64,000 bases of DNA from Calliopsis andreniformis. Lineage: Eukaryota > Arthropoda > Insecta > Hymenoptera > Andrenidae. How positions within the stretch are numbered: the stretch's first letter is position 1; each line of letters opens with the position of its first letter. Below the pieces are notes generated by a model. That model saw only the letters and a list, made by a program, of their open reading frames with translations, was not told the origin of the DNA and did no database searches. A program made the translations under genes and the position numbers. Below are positions 33,931 to 45,843 of this stretch, piece by piece. The stretch covers positions 26,200,001-26,264,000 of the forward strand of contig NC_135064.1 in the NCBI RefSeq assembly GCF_051401765.1, given 5' to 3'.

Positions 33931-36000
33931 TTGTGCATGAATTATAATTTCAGTCTTCCGTTTATTACCTTCTTTACTACCTCTATAACAAATTTTCAGT
34001 TCTATCTCACTTTCAGCAACGTCAGTTATTGTTTCATTCTAATTATCTATCTACAGTAATTTTGATAATATTCTCCAGTATCCCTATGCCTTCGAATCAC
34101 TAAACAACTTAAGAAAATAAATTAAAAGTACAGCTACAACAATCACCCCACTTTCCGAAGTGAAAATGAGGCGCGTCCGCGATACATTGCGCAACATCTA
34201 TGAAACTTTGAGAACCGGAAACATTGCGAACGCGAAATACGTCTGTGCGCTGTCAGATTAATTGCAGCCATTTCTTTCGCAGTATCTCGCCGGGAAGGAG
34301 TTCGGTCGGGCATTAACGCACAGAATGAATTTACAGTTTGCCTTATAAAAATGGTGATAACGATCTGGAGGATCGGGGCCGCCTCGCCGCGATGTCAAAC
34401 GAAATCGTTCTGGATCGTGTTTCTGCTTGCACGAGCAGATGTACACTTTCGAACGATAACAACCACCCTTCCGGTTCGCCGCCCGGAAACGCGTCCATCT
34501 CGTTACATATCGACCGCTGTCCAACGAGACGGTCTTCGAGCAAGATCAACGCCGTTTTCTCTTTTGTCAAACAGGAAACGCATTCCGCGGGAGCATAATA
34601 TTATATCTGCTCGCAGACATCTAATCTTCGTATCGCATCTGTAATGTATCATTCCCCGACGGTCCACGCTCCGTTGCGTAATTCCGGGTTTCTCGCGAAT
34701 GAAATTGCTCGCGATCTTAGCAAAGCAACACGTTTTCCGCTACGTGAGCTGGTTCTGCCTGATTTCTTCATTAAAGGGGTACACCCAAGAAGAAGGCAGA
34801 TTGATGGAGGAATTCATTTTTCGAGGATTATAACACGTTACAGTATGAAATACCTTTTACATATGTCGAGTCCTTCTCTTCAGGATGCAGCAATTAAACT
34901 AAGTTCAGAAGGAATTTCAAGTCGAAGATATTTTTACTCTTCTTCGAGACTGCTTTCAGATGGCATCTACGTTTCCTCTGGCTAATTGTGAGATCATAGA
35001 AAGAAGGTTTTAATTCGTTTATATGTAACAAGTTCGCGTTTCTAGCGACTTGTTCGGACCCTCTGTTTGAAGTACAGAAATTCTGTGATCAAAGGTTCGA
35101 ATAGCGAGGCGGATAAAGATTTCGGTAGTTGGTGTCGCCACCCAGGGTCGAGGGAAGAGGTTGAGAAGAGCGCACAGTCAAGAGTCGAGGGGACGAAGAA
35201 ATCGGGGCTATCCACGAATGTCGCCAGAGGCGCTGCACGTTATGCCGTGGCAAGCTATTAAAAACCCAAGTTATGAATGAAAGCCGAGCTGAAATAGAAT
35301 GGCACGCCGTGCTCCGCCCACAGGAACAGGTACAAACACCACGACGATAAGCTTAGCTCAAGTCCAATGTCAGAAGGTTCCCCAGAGGCTAGAAACGAAT
35401 CCTGAGCCTCGTTCCGCTTGATGTTTTCAACGAAATCGAAAATCCTCGATTCTAGAGGCTTCGATTAATACATATTAATACATTGGAGAACATTTTTCAA
35501 TGATATCGATTTATGTCACAGTACATACTGCTTGAATGTTAGCAGCGGTAGGAAGAATCGAAGAGGCCGTTAGATGATGTCATGCGATCAAGGTTTTCGA
35601 AAGCAGGTTCCGAAATTCGTAAAACAGAAGATGAATCTGTTAATACTAGAAACAACTGGACATAGGGTTTCTTGTGAACACTGGTTCTTTGTATGTAATT
35701 GACCTTATCTTCTGCATACGAAATTAGATTCCTCAAGGCCTTTTATTAGAAAAGGAAATCTCATAGATTGCGTATTCTGTAGATATTAGAAAAGCTGATC
35801 TCACGTTTCTTCAGCTAAATTCCACAATTTTTTCCATATCTTCTTTTACAGAGCTCAAGAATTATCTGTCTTACCTCCTCGTAAAAAACAAACTTTCTTA
35901 AAAATGTAGATACTGTTTCAACTATTTTGGAACACATTTTTAATCCTCGGAAACCATCTACCTAAACTCTCGAAAATTTGTTCCTCTCAGGCTTCCTGAA
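33931..36000. other. Mainly AT-rich gene-free stretch
   Basis: AT-rich at 33930-34150 and 34780-36000. A CpG-richer patch at 34170-34560 has short frames on both strands. Nothing has a recognisable product and no tandem repeat is present. Confidence 0.55.
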
Positions 36001-38370
36001 TCATCAGCTCCAGTTCACATATATTTGTATAGGTGTTCGCGCGGTGCAAGTCGAACTCACGTTCGCCGAAAATTATGCGTAAGCGAGCTCGCCATGCCGA
36101 GACGGGCAATACGTCCGAATGGTAAGGCAGGTCGTTTAGACGTTCGACGCGGAGGGATCGTGAAAAGGGCACGATGCCCGACTGTCTGTCACATTCTTGA
36201 TGTCAGCGGACCAGAGAAGGGCCGGTAGTCGAGCATCCTGACGATTCAATTAGGATTCAGGCATGCAGGTCCGGATCTTTCTCTCTCCGCCTCGCTCCTC
36301 GCCTTGCCCTCTATGCCAGCTCTCTTTCGAGCCCCTCCTCGGCTATAATCGATCGCCGATTTCACGAGAGATCCATCGGCTCGCTCGCGTGGCCCTTTTG
36401 ATACATGAAGATTACGGGACGAACGCGAGCGAGTGAATTTATTAAAGGCCTCGATGTTTATGCGGCCGATGCATCGATTATGAACATCGCGTTTGATGCA
36501 CGATTTAAACGCTGCGGTATGCTCTAACAACGAGTGGAGGTTTTCAATCGAAGCTGAAAAGGTAGAAGGCTCGTTTTGGGCGACAAGAACAGTGGACGTT
36601 TGGACACGATAAAGGTTCGCTCGAAATTCAATAGCCTGTGGTTCCCTAGTACTCTGAGTGATTAACGAAGGCTGCGCCGGCTCGATCGATACAGAACTAT
36701 CCCTTTACGTATGGAAATATCGTTATAATCGTGTACACAAACGACTCTCGGGGGCCTCGGTTGAGACTAAGGAAGAGGAAGCAAAGCGTTGAACCAAGGG
36801 GTTGAAAGCTTGGACGGGGCCATCGGCGAGAAGCGTCGCGGGACAATGGAGCAATCAATAGGGTAATGTGAGGACACTTTATCGAATTATCGATGCGGTC
36901 GACACTGGCGTACCTACGGTCAATGGACACGGGTACCCTGCTTTTCGAACGAACCCTTCTCCCCCTTTTGGCCTCTCTTTCTCTCCGTCCGACTCTTGCC
37001 CGCGCTTCTGCCTCTCTGTAACGTCCTACGTGGCCGCTTTCTATCTGCCTATCCGTCTCTCTTTCTCACCATTTCCCGTCAATGCTCCGCTGCTGATAAA
37101 GTGAACCATCCGTGCCGTAACAAGCTCAGTCGCCCTTGACACTTTGCCCAGTTAATGTCCAGGAGGCACGCGATAAATCCGCCCCCGAATAACGCGCGAG
37201 TACTCGTTCCCCGTGGAATCCATTATCCCCTCGCTGTGCGTGATCCCTGTCGGCGTTAGGGCTCTGTGCCCCCGATGCGTGCCCGCAATGGAACGTTCAC
37301 GGTGTCCCACGTTGTCGATCGGCTGATGCCGGTGCAAACTGTCCAGAGGTATCAGGTGCAGAACACAATGGCCTCGTTGTCCTGAGGAAGCGGTTCCCTT
37401 TCAGCTGGTTGCACGAGAATCGGTAAGAATTGTTTTCTCAGCTTTCTGCCTCGGTGTTTCCAACCCTCTGCGGTGCGGTCACGTTTGACCACCTTCGATT
37501 CAGCGGCTGGTAGTGTCCTTAGTTGGCTAAACGGGTTTCTAGACTCTTGGGTACTGTCGGGCTTGCAATCGCTGCTGGTAACTATAAATTCAAACACTTC
37601 AGCTAATTAGCTGGTGGGATCTTTAGTCCCTCCTCGCTCGAAGATCTAAGACGACTAATTTTCTGAGTTCTTGATCGGGTACTTCGAAGGCTTGGGTGAG
37701 AAGGTGTCTTGAGACTATGGGGCAGACTGAAATTCTCAGCTCGCGACGCAAAAGACTGCGAAACGTTGCCAGGAAACCCGGTCGCGAGTGGGTTTCTCGG
37801 CCGAGACTCGGACATTTAACAGGGACGATGGTGGGCCGATACTTTTACGCGGGACGCGATCACATATTTCATGTCAGTTCGACTCGGCCTTTCCCCCCTC
37901 GGTGCTTCTATATATCGAAGCATCGTCACGCGTCCGACCGTCGCGTCGCAGCATACACACAGAGCAACGCACGCAGTTGTAATTGCCGCGTTCGGCCCTC
38001 GGTATTCTTATCTGAGTCCTGGACGACAGGAGAGCGGAGCGGAGAGGACGGTCCGACGAAGGCATGTCGATTGACCGCGTGTGAGAACACGATATCGCAC
38101 GAATGAGTTATGATCCTTATTCGAGGATTTGCATACCGATTCATTATGCGCCGGTGGAAGTCAAAATTGGAACGCGTCGTGGCGCAACCGATCACCTCGC
38201 AACCACTCACGAGACGGAACGAAAAGAGACGATAAATCAAAGACTCCCCCGTGGCCCGATTTTTTATTTTCTCCAAGAACCTTGCACGTTTTTTTCCTCT
38301 CGAGTAGGTGGACAAAGTGCGCTGAGAATAAGTGAAGACGCAGTCGGTTGCAAATAGGGAAATGGTGTGA
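36000..38370. other. CpG-rich stretch with a possible promoter
   Basis: CpG-rich blocks at 36000-37340 and 37680-38340 separated by average DNA. The pyrimidine-rich patch at 36950-37070 is short. Open frames are short and overlap in both directions. The only directed signals are the TATA-like element and hairpin near 37.9 kb. Confidence 0.45.
37873..37922 (+). promoter_or_regulatory. Initiator and TATA-like motifs with a hairpin
   Basis: TCAGTTC at about 37874-37880 matches the arthropod initiator. TATATAT at 37909-37915 lies inside a short palindrome in which TGCTTC pairs with GAAGCA (37903-37908 with 37917-37922). The two promoter motifs would not serve the same start site. Either might drive a transcript into the CpG-rich DNA downstream, but no exon can be drawn. 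Confidence 0.2.
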
Positions 38371-38880
38371 GGTCAGAAGGTAATAGACTTTCCGCAGTTG
38401 ACATAGAAATTAATACATAGATAATAACGCAGTTACAGATGCGAAACTTATAATTCTTCAACACTGCTGTTACTGTTACACCTGGTACCTCGTTCACCCT
38501 GAACATCTTGATATGACAAGTTGACTTACACACCTTGGTTAGCAATTAGCATCACTCAACGTTGAAGTAGGTACTTTGCATTTTAGGAAATAATTCTGTA
38601 ACGTTTATCTTTAGAATAATTATCGTTTCATGTACTTAACACTTTTGGTTGCTTTAAAACTGACAAGTGTACGGCGTTCTCTCTATCCTCAAGAATATAT
38701 AATCTCATAGAACAGATCTTCTTTCTACCACAAATCTTGCATTTAGGCTATAATTTTCTCGATTCCACTCCAACCGAATACTCCTAAGTCACGCAAAAAT
38801 CCTGGTCCATAAATCGTAATGGTATGCCAAGCCTTCGGAACAAAATTTCCCAAGCCGCTCTGTGACCTCTTTCCGCGATG
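38370..38880. other. AT-rich gene-free stretch
   Basis: Stop-rich and unremarkable; I see no feature in it. Confidence 0.6.
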
Positions 38881-39952
38881 ACACGTTCATCCATCCAGCA
38901 TCCCTCTAGGAGTCGCGAAGGTGTCAGGAGAGACAAGCGGAATGTAACGGGGCATTCTTCGGCGTCCTTCGCGATCGCTGCGCGAGGTTATTATCACGAG
39001 CGTGCCTACGAATCCATCAGTCGGTGAAGGCCGTGCGCACAGATGTTCTAAATTGCGCGCAAACAAATCACTTTGGTACCATCGGCGGCCGCGCAAATAC
39101 AGTTGTGCAATGACTCGGGCTGTTAGGTAATTCGATTTATGTAACGGTGCCAGCGCTATTGTTGACGCGTGTCGGTGTTTCGCGCGGATTCATTCGGAAC
39201 CTGCCACGGGAGAAAGAGGCGGACGTCCCACGGGACGTGTCCCCTGGCACAGGTGAAGGATACAGGCGCGGTATTTATTTTCATGCGCGTCGCGCTGCCT
39301 ATCGGTTCAATTAATTTCACGATCCTGGACCGAACAGGGGACTGGTGACGCCCGAGTAGCGTGGTCGAACAAAGCAAAAGAAAGGATCGGCGAACGATAC
39401 GAGAGCAGAGTCATGAGCCGAGAAACGGATGAGCGGATTGTTCGCGATAAGAAGAGATGACAGGTAATTCGGTGAATGGAAAGAAGACAGCTGCGCTGCT
39501 CGAAGCGCACCCACCCGATCCTTCCTCTCTCACGTCTTAATCCTTCTTACACATCGTTTTATCGATCCCATCGACCGATAAGGCCGATCAAAGGAATCGC
39601 GAGCTCTCTCGCGGCTAATTGCTTGGCCAGGATCGTCCCGATTCTGTACATCGGTGGGATAAATGAAGCAAGAAGTGATACAAAATTCGCTCCGTCGTGG
39701 AGCCGTCCAGTCCGAGCTGGAACGCCTGGATGAACGCGTCTCGGAGGATAAAACGAGCGACACTCGTAACCGAAACGATCGCGTCCGATCAATGAGCACG
39801 GAGAGAAGCTGATACGTCCGCCACGGCTTACCCCACTTTCATCCCCAGAACAGAGGTTCTAGAAGGTTGGGAAGGCTCCTCGGAGCGGAGGCAGGAGGAG
39901 GGAGGATAATACTCGCGCGACTGCCTTAAAGCGTGCGTACTCGCGGCTTAAA

Positions 39953-39976
39953 CAGCAACAGCAGCAGCGGCAGCAA
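39953..39976. repeat. CAG/CAA triplet repeat
   Basis: Eight CAG-type triplets with CAA and CGG changes. In the + strand frame from 39933 it reads as Ser and Asn codons. It is short and interrupted. Confidence 0.8.
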
Positions 39977-39989
39977 CGGGCACCCCTCC

Positions 39990-40215
39990 ACAGCCGTTTC
40001 TTCTCCTCTCGTCTCTTCTCTCTGGTCACTCTCTTCTCTTACCTCGCTAGTGGTTAGTCTCGGCTCCCTCTTCTCTCCTTCGTCCTTTCTCTCTCCCACC
40101 CCTGTCGATATACCTTGTCCCTAGCCTCCTCTCCTTCTCTCCTTGGCTCAATCTCTCCTGCTCGCTCTCTCCTCCTCACCATCTCGCTTTCCTCCGCTCT
40201 TCTCCTGAGTCTCTT
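39990..40215. repeat. Pyrimidine-rich tract
   Basis: The longest C/T-rich segment in the window, about 225 bases, with TCTCTTCTCTC-type words throughout. It lies about 1 kb upstream of the main candidate promoter. Confidence 0.8.
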
Positions 40216-40529
40216 TAGTTTTGTGCGCTACCTGCCTGCCTTGTGGCTCGCTCGTATCGTATCGTATGTAAGTGAGGCGAGGTGGCGTGGCGCGGGACGA
40301 GGCCAGGTTGGCCCGATGCTGGTTGCCTGTGTGTGGCGCGGTATGGCGTTGTCTCCTCGCGTGTACAAGCACACACACGGCCCTCCCCACGCGTGCGAGC
40401 ACGCACTCTCACGCACGACGCGCCCTGGGACAGAGCGAGACCGATGGAAAGGAGAAGGGGAGGAGACGACCCGCTCTGCTTCGCGGGTTCGGTCCAACTA
40501 TACAAGGCACTGAGACATTGTAGTATTCT

Positions 40530-41210
40530 TTAATTGCACGGACACGATTTGTTTCGAACTCGCCCAGGACAGATCCTTCACGCGCTTGTAATTAATGGCT
40601 GGAGCTTTCCAGCTATCCTGGAGTGTGGATTTGAAAGATAACTTTGTTTGGGTGGAGTGTCGTGGGAAATGGAATTGAACTTGACGAAGGTTTAGAATGG
40701 GGTTAAGACTTCCAGAACGGAACATTTTTACCTGCAGAAGTAGGTACTGCGTGTGTAAATGGAAATTAAGGTACCATCGTTGAGGAGTTTTATGTATAAA
40801 AAATTCTCTTCAATTGAATTGAGACATTATTTATACTGTAAGCGTTTGATGTCGAATTAGGAATCTGTATTATACCTTCACAGATGCTATTCCCGAAGAG
40901 CTAACTGCGGGAACATTGTATAGGACTCTTCTGGGTCTTTGGAGTACAAAAGAAAGCAACCGAGACAAGAGGATTCTTCCAAACGTTTGGGAACAGATTG
41001 AACAATCATTGTTCACAGGTAGAACCTATTCCTTCCCAAAGAATCTCAGCATCCTCACCTGACTCCAATCCCCCCTTGCTCTCTACATAAGAAATATCCC
41101 CATAAATTGGCACTTTGATAAAAAGCGAGAGGTCCAGTATCCCTTGCATAGCAACGAAATCCACAAATTAATTACCACAAGGTATAATCCCGCGAGGCAA
41201 CTGAAAGTTC
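40530..41210. other. AT-rich gene-free stretch
   Basis: Average to AT-rich sequence between the CpG-rich block and the main promoter zone. No open frame of note is present. Confidence 0.55.
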
Positions 41211-41507
41211 ACCCTCAGACACTTAACGTCGAGTCAACGGTTGATGAGCACACGCAGGCTTCCCCGTGAAGCTGTCCGCGTCCAGAGGCACGTTAGGTCT
41301 CCTGCGCGCGAGAGAGTGCCCGCGCTCGCTGGCTCGCTTGTATGGGTCGGAGCCTGGCGATTGTGTGTGGCCGGTGCACAAGAGCGTGGCTCCCCTCCCT
41401 CCGGAGCCACACTCCACCACACTCCTCCTACCTCTCAGCCTCTACCTCCTTCTTCTACCTGCCGGCCCGGCCGACACACATGTGTATGTGTACCTTGGTC
41501 TTCAGTG
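41210..41507 (+). promoter_or_regulatory. Candidate main promoter, + strand
   Basis: GC content rises sharply at 41210. The zone includes a perfect 8-bp inverted repeat (GTGGCTCC at 41386-41393 with GGAGCCAC at 41403-41410), a C/T-rich stretch, and the palindrome ACACATGTGT at 41476-41485. It ends in TCAGTG at 41502-41507, which matches the arthropod initiator with +1 at 41504. There is no TATA box at -30 and no clear downstream promoter element at +28, so an initiator-only promoter is the inference. The long GC-rich exon-like region that follows is the main support. Confidence 0.4.
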
Positions 41508-42514
41508 TAAGATCTGAACCAGCGGAGAACGCACGCTATTGTTATATCATTATCATTGTCATCGTCCGTGGCCATTCGCGCCCGTCCCCGTCCGTCGTTC
41601 GGCGTGTGTCGCGAGCCCCTCGCCCTGTGTGCCCGCGACAGCCTGGTCAGGAGCCGCGGAAAAGCCTGTCCGCCTCTGTCCACCCCGTGCGCTCCGTTCC
41701 GGAAGAGACTCGCGAGGGAACGATCGACGGGAGCGCGCGTGCACGCGACACCCGGTGCATCAGTCTCGCGCGGCCAGTGCACGCTGCTCGCGATCGGTGG
41801 TGTGCAGGGTCAAAGGATGACGGGGTATATGGCATCGCCGGCGCGCCCTCTGACAGCGAACCGCGCACGGGGCGGCCCGGCCGTCTGAACACGTGGGAAA
41901 TCGCCGACGACGACAGCCGCGACCTATCCGATCCACCTGTTCGCGAGCCGTGACCTTTTCGGTGTGGTGTCGAGGTACGATCGTGGCTCGATCTCGGGAG
42001 TGATCGTTCGACGAGGAACAGTGGTCAGCTGTGATCTGGGGAAACGTTTCGAAGTCAGGTGAAACGAAGGTGAAACGAGTGTCGTGAATGAGGGAGGCTC
42101 GACCGATTTCACTGGCGGACTAGAAGGAAGACGTCGACTGGTCGATTAGGATCGAGGGACCCGATGACGGGGAGGAAGAGAAGGAGGTCTCGGGTCTCGA
42201 CGGACCAGATGGGCAGGATTGATCGGAAAGAGGCTATGCCTGACGACGCCTAATTAAATCGATTAGACTTTGGGGTTAATTGTTCTGGAACGTCAGTTCC
42301 CTTGCGCCTGTCTGTCGCCGCTACTGTCATCGTTCCAGCCTGTCCGTTTGTGATCGGCTACGTGAACGATCAGGGTCGAAATCCGTGAGTCGTTCGGTGA
42401 TCGAGAACTGTACGATCGGTTGGTCGAGGAGAAAATTTCGGTGCTAAGTGACGTCCCGTGTTCGGCCGAGGTTCGCCTTATTTCCTATCTGCGTCGGCCG
42501 AACGACCAGTGTCA

Positions 42515-42640
42515 CCTCTTCTTCGCCTTTGCTTCCCCTCTGCTGTCTTCTTTTTCTTCTTCTCAGCCTCCTTCGACGTTGTTCCTGCACTCCAGCCTCT
42601 TTCTCTCCTCCTTCTCCCCTCGTGCTTTCTAATCGTTCCT
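42515..42640. repeat. C/T-rich tract in the candidate leader
   Basis: A run of TTCTTCTC and CCTCC words on the + strand, within the proposed first exon. Pyrimidine-rich leaders can affect translation, but nothing here shows that. Confidence 0.65.
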
Positions 42641-43084
42641 TTTCTGCGAGGCTGCTGATCGGATTGAACCATCCGCAGCGCGTTGTCATCGGCGTTCTCG
42701 GCTGTGAATAAAAGTGAACGCCCGTACAGCGTGAAAACTGGTGTCCGTTGTCGCGTTGCTAGTGCCGTGTCCTCGCCGTCGCCCTTTCGTTGACAAACAA
42801 CCAACCCAGGCTGTCCTCCCCTCTGCTCACCCTCGGGATATTGCTTGTGTAGCGAGCGGAGGCTGATTTCGAAGATTGCTCAATTAGTTTTAAACCTGTG
42901 TCGTCGCGAGCAGTGCCGAAGGATTCGAACGGAGCACCTGTACGGGTTTCTGTGAGCGTGCGTGATCAGTGCGAGGTATCCTCGAAGTCTCGTGTCGAAC
43001 GTGGACCGCTTGGTGTGCGTGATATCCTCCAGAGCTCTGCTGCTTCCAGGAGAAGCCGATTATGCGGACGAATAGTGGTGATAA

Positions 43085-43139
43085 ATGATTCCCGCGATCG
43101 ACGCTGCTCATCGGCGGAGGCTACCAGTTGGGACTGACG
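43085..43139 (+). CDS. Possible start of coding sequence (18 codons + 1 base)
   Basis: The ATG at 43085 is preceded directly by an in-frame TAA (43082-43084), so it opens a new frame. It reads MIPAIDAAHRRRLPVG and stays open to the 5' splice site at 43139/43140 (phase 1). The -3 base is T, a weak context, and many upstream ATGs would have to be bypassed. Without splicing the frame runs only to a stop near 43230. The next exon would lie beyond 64000 or has not been recognised. Confidence 0.25.
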
Positions 43140-44150
43140 GTGAGTCATTAGTTTGGCTAAAAAATCCCTTGCGCATCAGTGGTCTGCTCACGGCTGAAGA
43201 CGCTCCAGACGGCGAGCTAGTAAACAGTGTCTGATCTCGGCAGCTCCTGCTTCGCCGTCTCGTTTGGTGCGGCAAAAACGTGGCTTCGCTGGAGTATCTG
43301 TCGAAAGGTCTCTCCTAATAAAGCGACGCGATAGGTAAAGAGGAATTGGCGTTCGTGGAACCGCGGGACGTGTAAGGAGTTCCCGGTTTCGCGGCCCCGC
43401 GAGAGTCGTGCCGCGAGCCAGGATCCGAGCGAATTCGAGGCAGGAACCCGAGCGAGCCAGCACGCCAGCAAATGGAACGATAAATCCTTCGATTGTCGAA
43501 CGTCGATAATCGTTCGCGGCGGCGCTCCGTTGTAGACACGGCCAGAACAAACATCGCCGAGCCCCGACCTGTTATCGTGCGCACGTGATCGCCGCGGACC
43601 GGGTTCATTTCTGCTCTCGCCAGAAGTGAAAATATTGCCTGGGCTGCTCGGTCACGTTTACAACGTAACACGTCGATCGGGGACGGCGACAGACCACGAA
43701 AGGGAAGCTTTCGATGAGACTCGGTGTCGCGGTTATCACTGGCGGCTCGCGACTCGCTCGATTCGCCCGCGAGTTCGATGGAAACTCGTTGCCCCGATTT
43801 GGTAGCTTGCTCTTAATGGATCTTACGGGTGCAATTTCTCATTATTTTAATTAGGAGGGCAAAAACGGCTGCCTCTGACCGCGGAACAATCGTCAATGAA
43901 ATTGCTGCTAAAAGCGGCGGCGCGCTTTGGATGGAGCGTCGTCTCGCGTCTCTGCCACGCTCGACTTTCTCGGCCACCTCGCTTTTTACCTACGCTGGTA
44001 GCCGTGGCTGAATCAGCCGCGTCACCGCGCTAGATGACGAGCAGGAAATTACTCTGAAATCGCGAGTCTGGGGATTCACGAATATGCAAACGCAGTGCTA
44101 GTCGCTTCTTGGGTTTTTCTACTATTCGGCGTAGAAACTTTGGTCGTACT
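43140..44150. other. GC-rich start of the possible first intron
   Basis: CpG-rich sequence follows the 5' splice site, with minus-strand frames of 84-120 codons that overlap in different phases. No structure is supported. GC content falls at about 44000. Confidence 0.45.
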
Positions 44151-44198
44151 TTTTGGTGGAAAGTCTACCTGCGTTACGGTCTTGTAAATATTATCTAA

Positions 44199-44675
44199 TC
44201 AGCTGTGTATACACAGTACTGTTCTGTAACCTTCCGCCAGATTTGGAGGCACTTGTACATTGTCATAGTAGGTCTTGTTTGATCTTTCCTTTCGATGTCT
44301 GCTCAATACGAAAGGAAGATTTTTCAGTTTCTTATCGTCGTTCGGGATGTTCCATTCGTAGGTCACATTGTGATCGTGTGTGTCATAGTCTGTTACTGTC
44401 ATCGTTGCATTTGTTTCTTTGTGATTCAACGAGGAAAAGGAATATAGAGTCCATTCGCATGCGCAGTAAATTAATTGATTCGAACTTAAGTCGGAGACAA
44501 CAGTTTGCGCATAGCAAGTAGTTTGCGGGCGCCTAGGATTTGATACATTCATAGAAATGAGAATTAATGAGTAAGAGATAATCTTCCTGGAAGTGTACAC
44601 GTCCTGACAATCTGATCGAATTTTGTATACAAAGAGCCTGTATTTCACGAAGAGTGAAAGAATGTTGGCGTACAT
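44199..44675 (-). CDS. Hypothetical 158-codon ORF in AT-rich DNA
   Basis: ATG at 44675 (MYANILSLFVKYRLFVYK) to a stop at 44199. The product starts with a hydrophobic and basic segment, has four cysteines in the middle (C23, C54, C71, C73) and four possible N-glycosylation sites (NVS, NAT, NVT, NKT), and ends in a Lys/Asn/Tyr-rich tail. No family is recognised. In AT-rich DNA stops are frequent, so a frame of this length is unusual: rough arithmetic gives well below one expected in the window. The + strand is also open over 44153-44521, so it is not certain which strand, if any, codes. A captured or decayed mobile-element frame is a reasonable alternative. Confidence 0.25.
   Translation of the reverse strand: MYANILSLFVKYRLFVYKIRSDCQDVYTSRKIISYSLILISMNVSNPRRPQTTCYAQTVVSDLSSNQLIYCACEWTLYSFSSLNHKETNATMTVTDYDTHDHNVTYEWNIPNDDKKLKNLPFVLSRHRKERSNKTYYDNVQVPPNLAEGYRTVLCIHS
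44203..44216. other. 14-bp perfect palindrome
   Basis: CTGTGTATACACAG reads the same on both strands. It lies at the end of the minus-strand frame above. It could be a dimer binding site or chance. Confidence 0.6.
44456..44466. promoter_or_regulatory. NRF-1/EWG-type site
   Basis: CGCATGCGCAG closely matches the binding site of the NRF-1 family (Ewg in flies), usually found within promoters. It is isolated in AT-rich DNA here, inside the two opposed open frames. A single match is weak evidence. Confidence 0.25.
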
Positions 44676-44679
44676 TAAT

Positions 44680-45430
44680 CTCAGCTTAAAAATAGCTAAT
44701 TAGCTGATGAAAGTCTGAGGGAATAAACTGAGGAAAAGAATCCAAGATGTAAAATTTTGAAATCTGTTGAATTAAAATATCGGTCAGAGGAACACCAGAA
44801 GGAATGCATCAAAAGAAAAACAGTAATTTTATTAACAAAGAGGAGATGCTCATGGAAATGAAGCTTGGAATATGAGCAAGTCAGAAATAGAACTATATAA
44901 TATTTACGAGAGAGCTCGAAAAATGATTGTTTCTAAAATTAAGCATGGAATAAAATCACTTTCTTTCACCTTTAATATAAGAATTACGCTTCTGAGAAAC
45001 TTCTTAAGATGAGATTTTTCCAAGAAAACGCAGATGATTTGCAGAAGTGTCTAATATTTACTCGTCACCAATTCAAAACCTATATGAAATATTTTCATAC
45101 AACTAATAAGCAAATGTCATTCAATTACTTGGCTAGTCCTATTTTAGAGATATTCAGACGTTCAACAGAATCCGAAGAGACGTTACAATACAGGAAAGTA
45201 AATCCTTTCCAGTTTCATATTCCGTTTCTCTGTTGTACTCCAGCATCGAATTAAAGGTGCTTCAACGCTTAATGAAAGTTTTCCTTGCGCATACCATGCA
45301 GTTTGCGGCACGGAACATGTTAATCAACCGGAGTTCATTAACAGGGGCGGGATATGAACATATTTACGAGCGGCGCGCAGATGAAGAAAATAAAAATTAG
45401 CCTGGTTGGTTGCAGGAAGTATAACATAAA
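44680..45430. other. AT-rich stretch with one short frame
   Basis: Very AT-rich. An 81-codon + strand frame at 45009-45254 (MRFFQENADDL) has a proper ATG but no supporting signals. I regard it as chance. Confidence 0.5.
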
Positions 45431-45720
45431 GAAGCATAGCTCGTGACACGCGACGTCAGAACTTTATTAACGATTCGATTGGTTTACATTTTTGCGCGTG
45501 TCGCGTTATTCCCTTATCGATTATCGCGCGACAAAGTATCCCTCGTAGAAAGCATTAATTTCCCCATGCCAGTCGACGATCACGCTCTCCGAAGTGGCGG
45601 CAGTAAATTGTTAATCGAACCTGCTAATTACACGTTTCCAGACAGTAATGGAAATTCCACGAGTGCCCCTTCCATCTCGTTATTAATCTCTCGAGATGCG
45701 GAGATTTTCTAATACATTTA
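45430..45720. promoter_or_regulatory. Possible enhancer with ATTA cores
   Basis: Contains repeated ATTAA, TTAAT and TAATTA words mixed with CpG (for example GCTAATTACACG near 45630) and no low complexity. An 89-codon + strand frame (45443-45712) crosses it. Either a conserved regulatory element or a small exon would fit; there is little to decide between them. Confidence 0.18.
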
Positions 45721-45843
45721 ATTAACCCCGTTGCGTAAACACAGCCGGATCAGTGCGTTCGGGAAACAGTAGTAGTAATCGAGGCTCGCGAGCGCGCTTA
45801 AAACCATAATAATTCGGTCTTCCTGTAGCATAAATATACTCAC

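Larger units (their letters stand above)
38880..40530. other. CpG-rich block ending in a pyrimidine tract
   Basis: GC-rich from 38880 with short frames on both strands. It contains a CAG/CAA triplet repeat (39953-39976), a C/T-rich tract (39990-40215) and three TCGTA units at 40252-40266 that run into GTAAGT at 40268. The order short repeat, C/T-rich leader, 5' splice motif could be an untranslated first exon, but no core promoter motif is clear. Confidence 0.4.
41504..43139 (+). other. Candidate long first exon (5' leader)
   Basis: About 1.6 kb of GC-rich, CpG-rich sequence from the initiator to a consensus 5' splice site, GACG|GTGAGT, at 43139/43140. It is full of short upstream frames, the longest of 203 codons (41342-41953, low complexity), and has no frame with a recognisable product. 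In texture it resembles the long GC-rich leaders of regulated insect genes. It also holds a second TCAGTT motif at 42293 and a C/T-rich tract at 42515-42640, so starts may be multiple. The true start, end and strand need transcript data. Confidence 0.4.
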
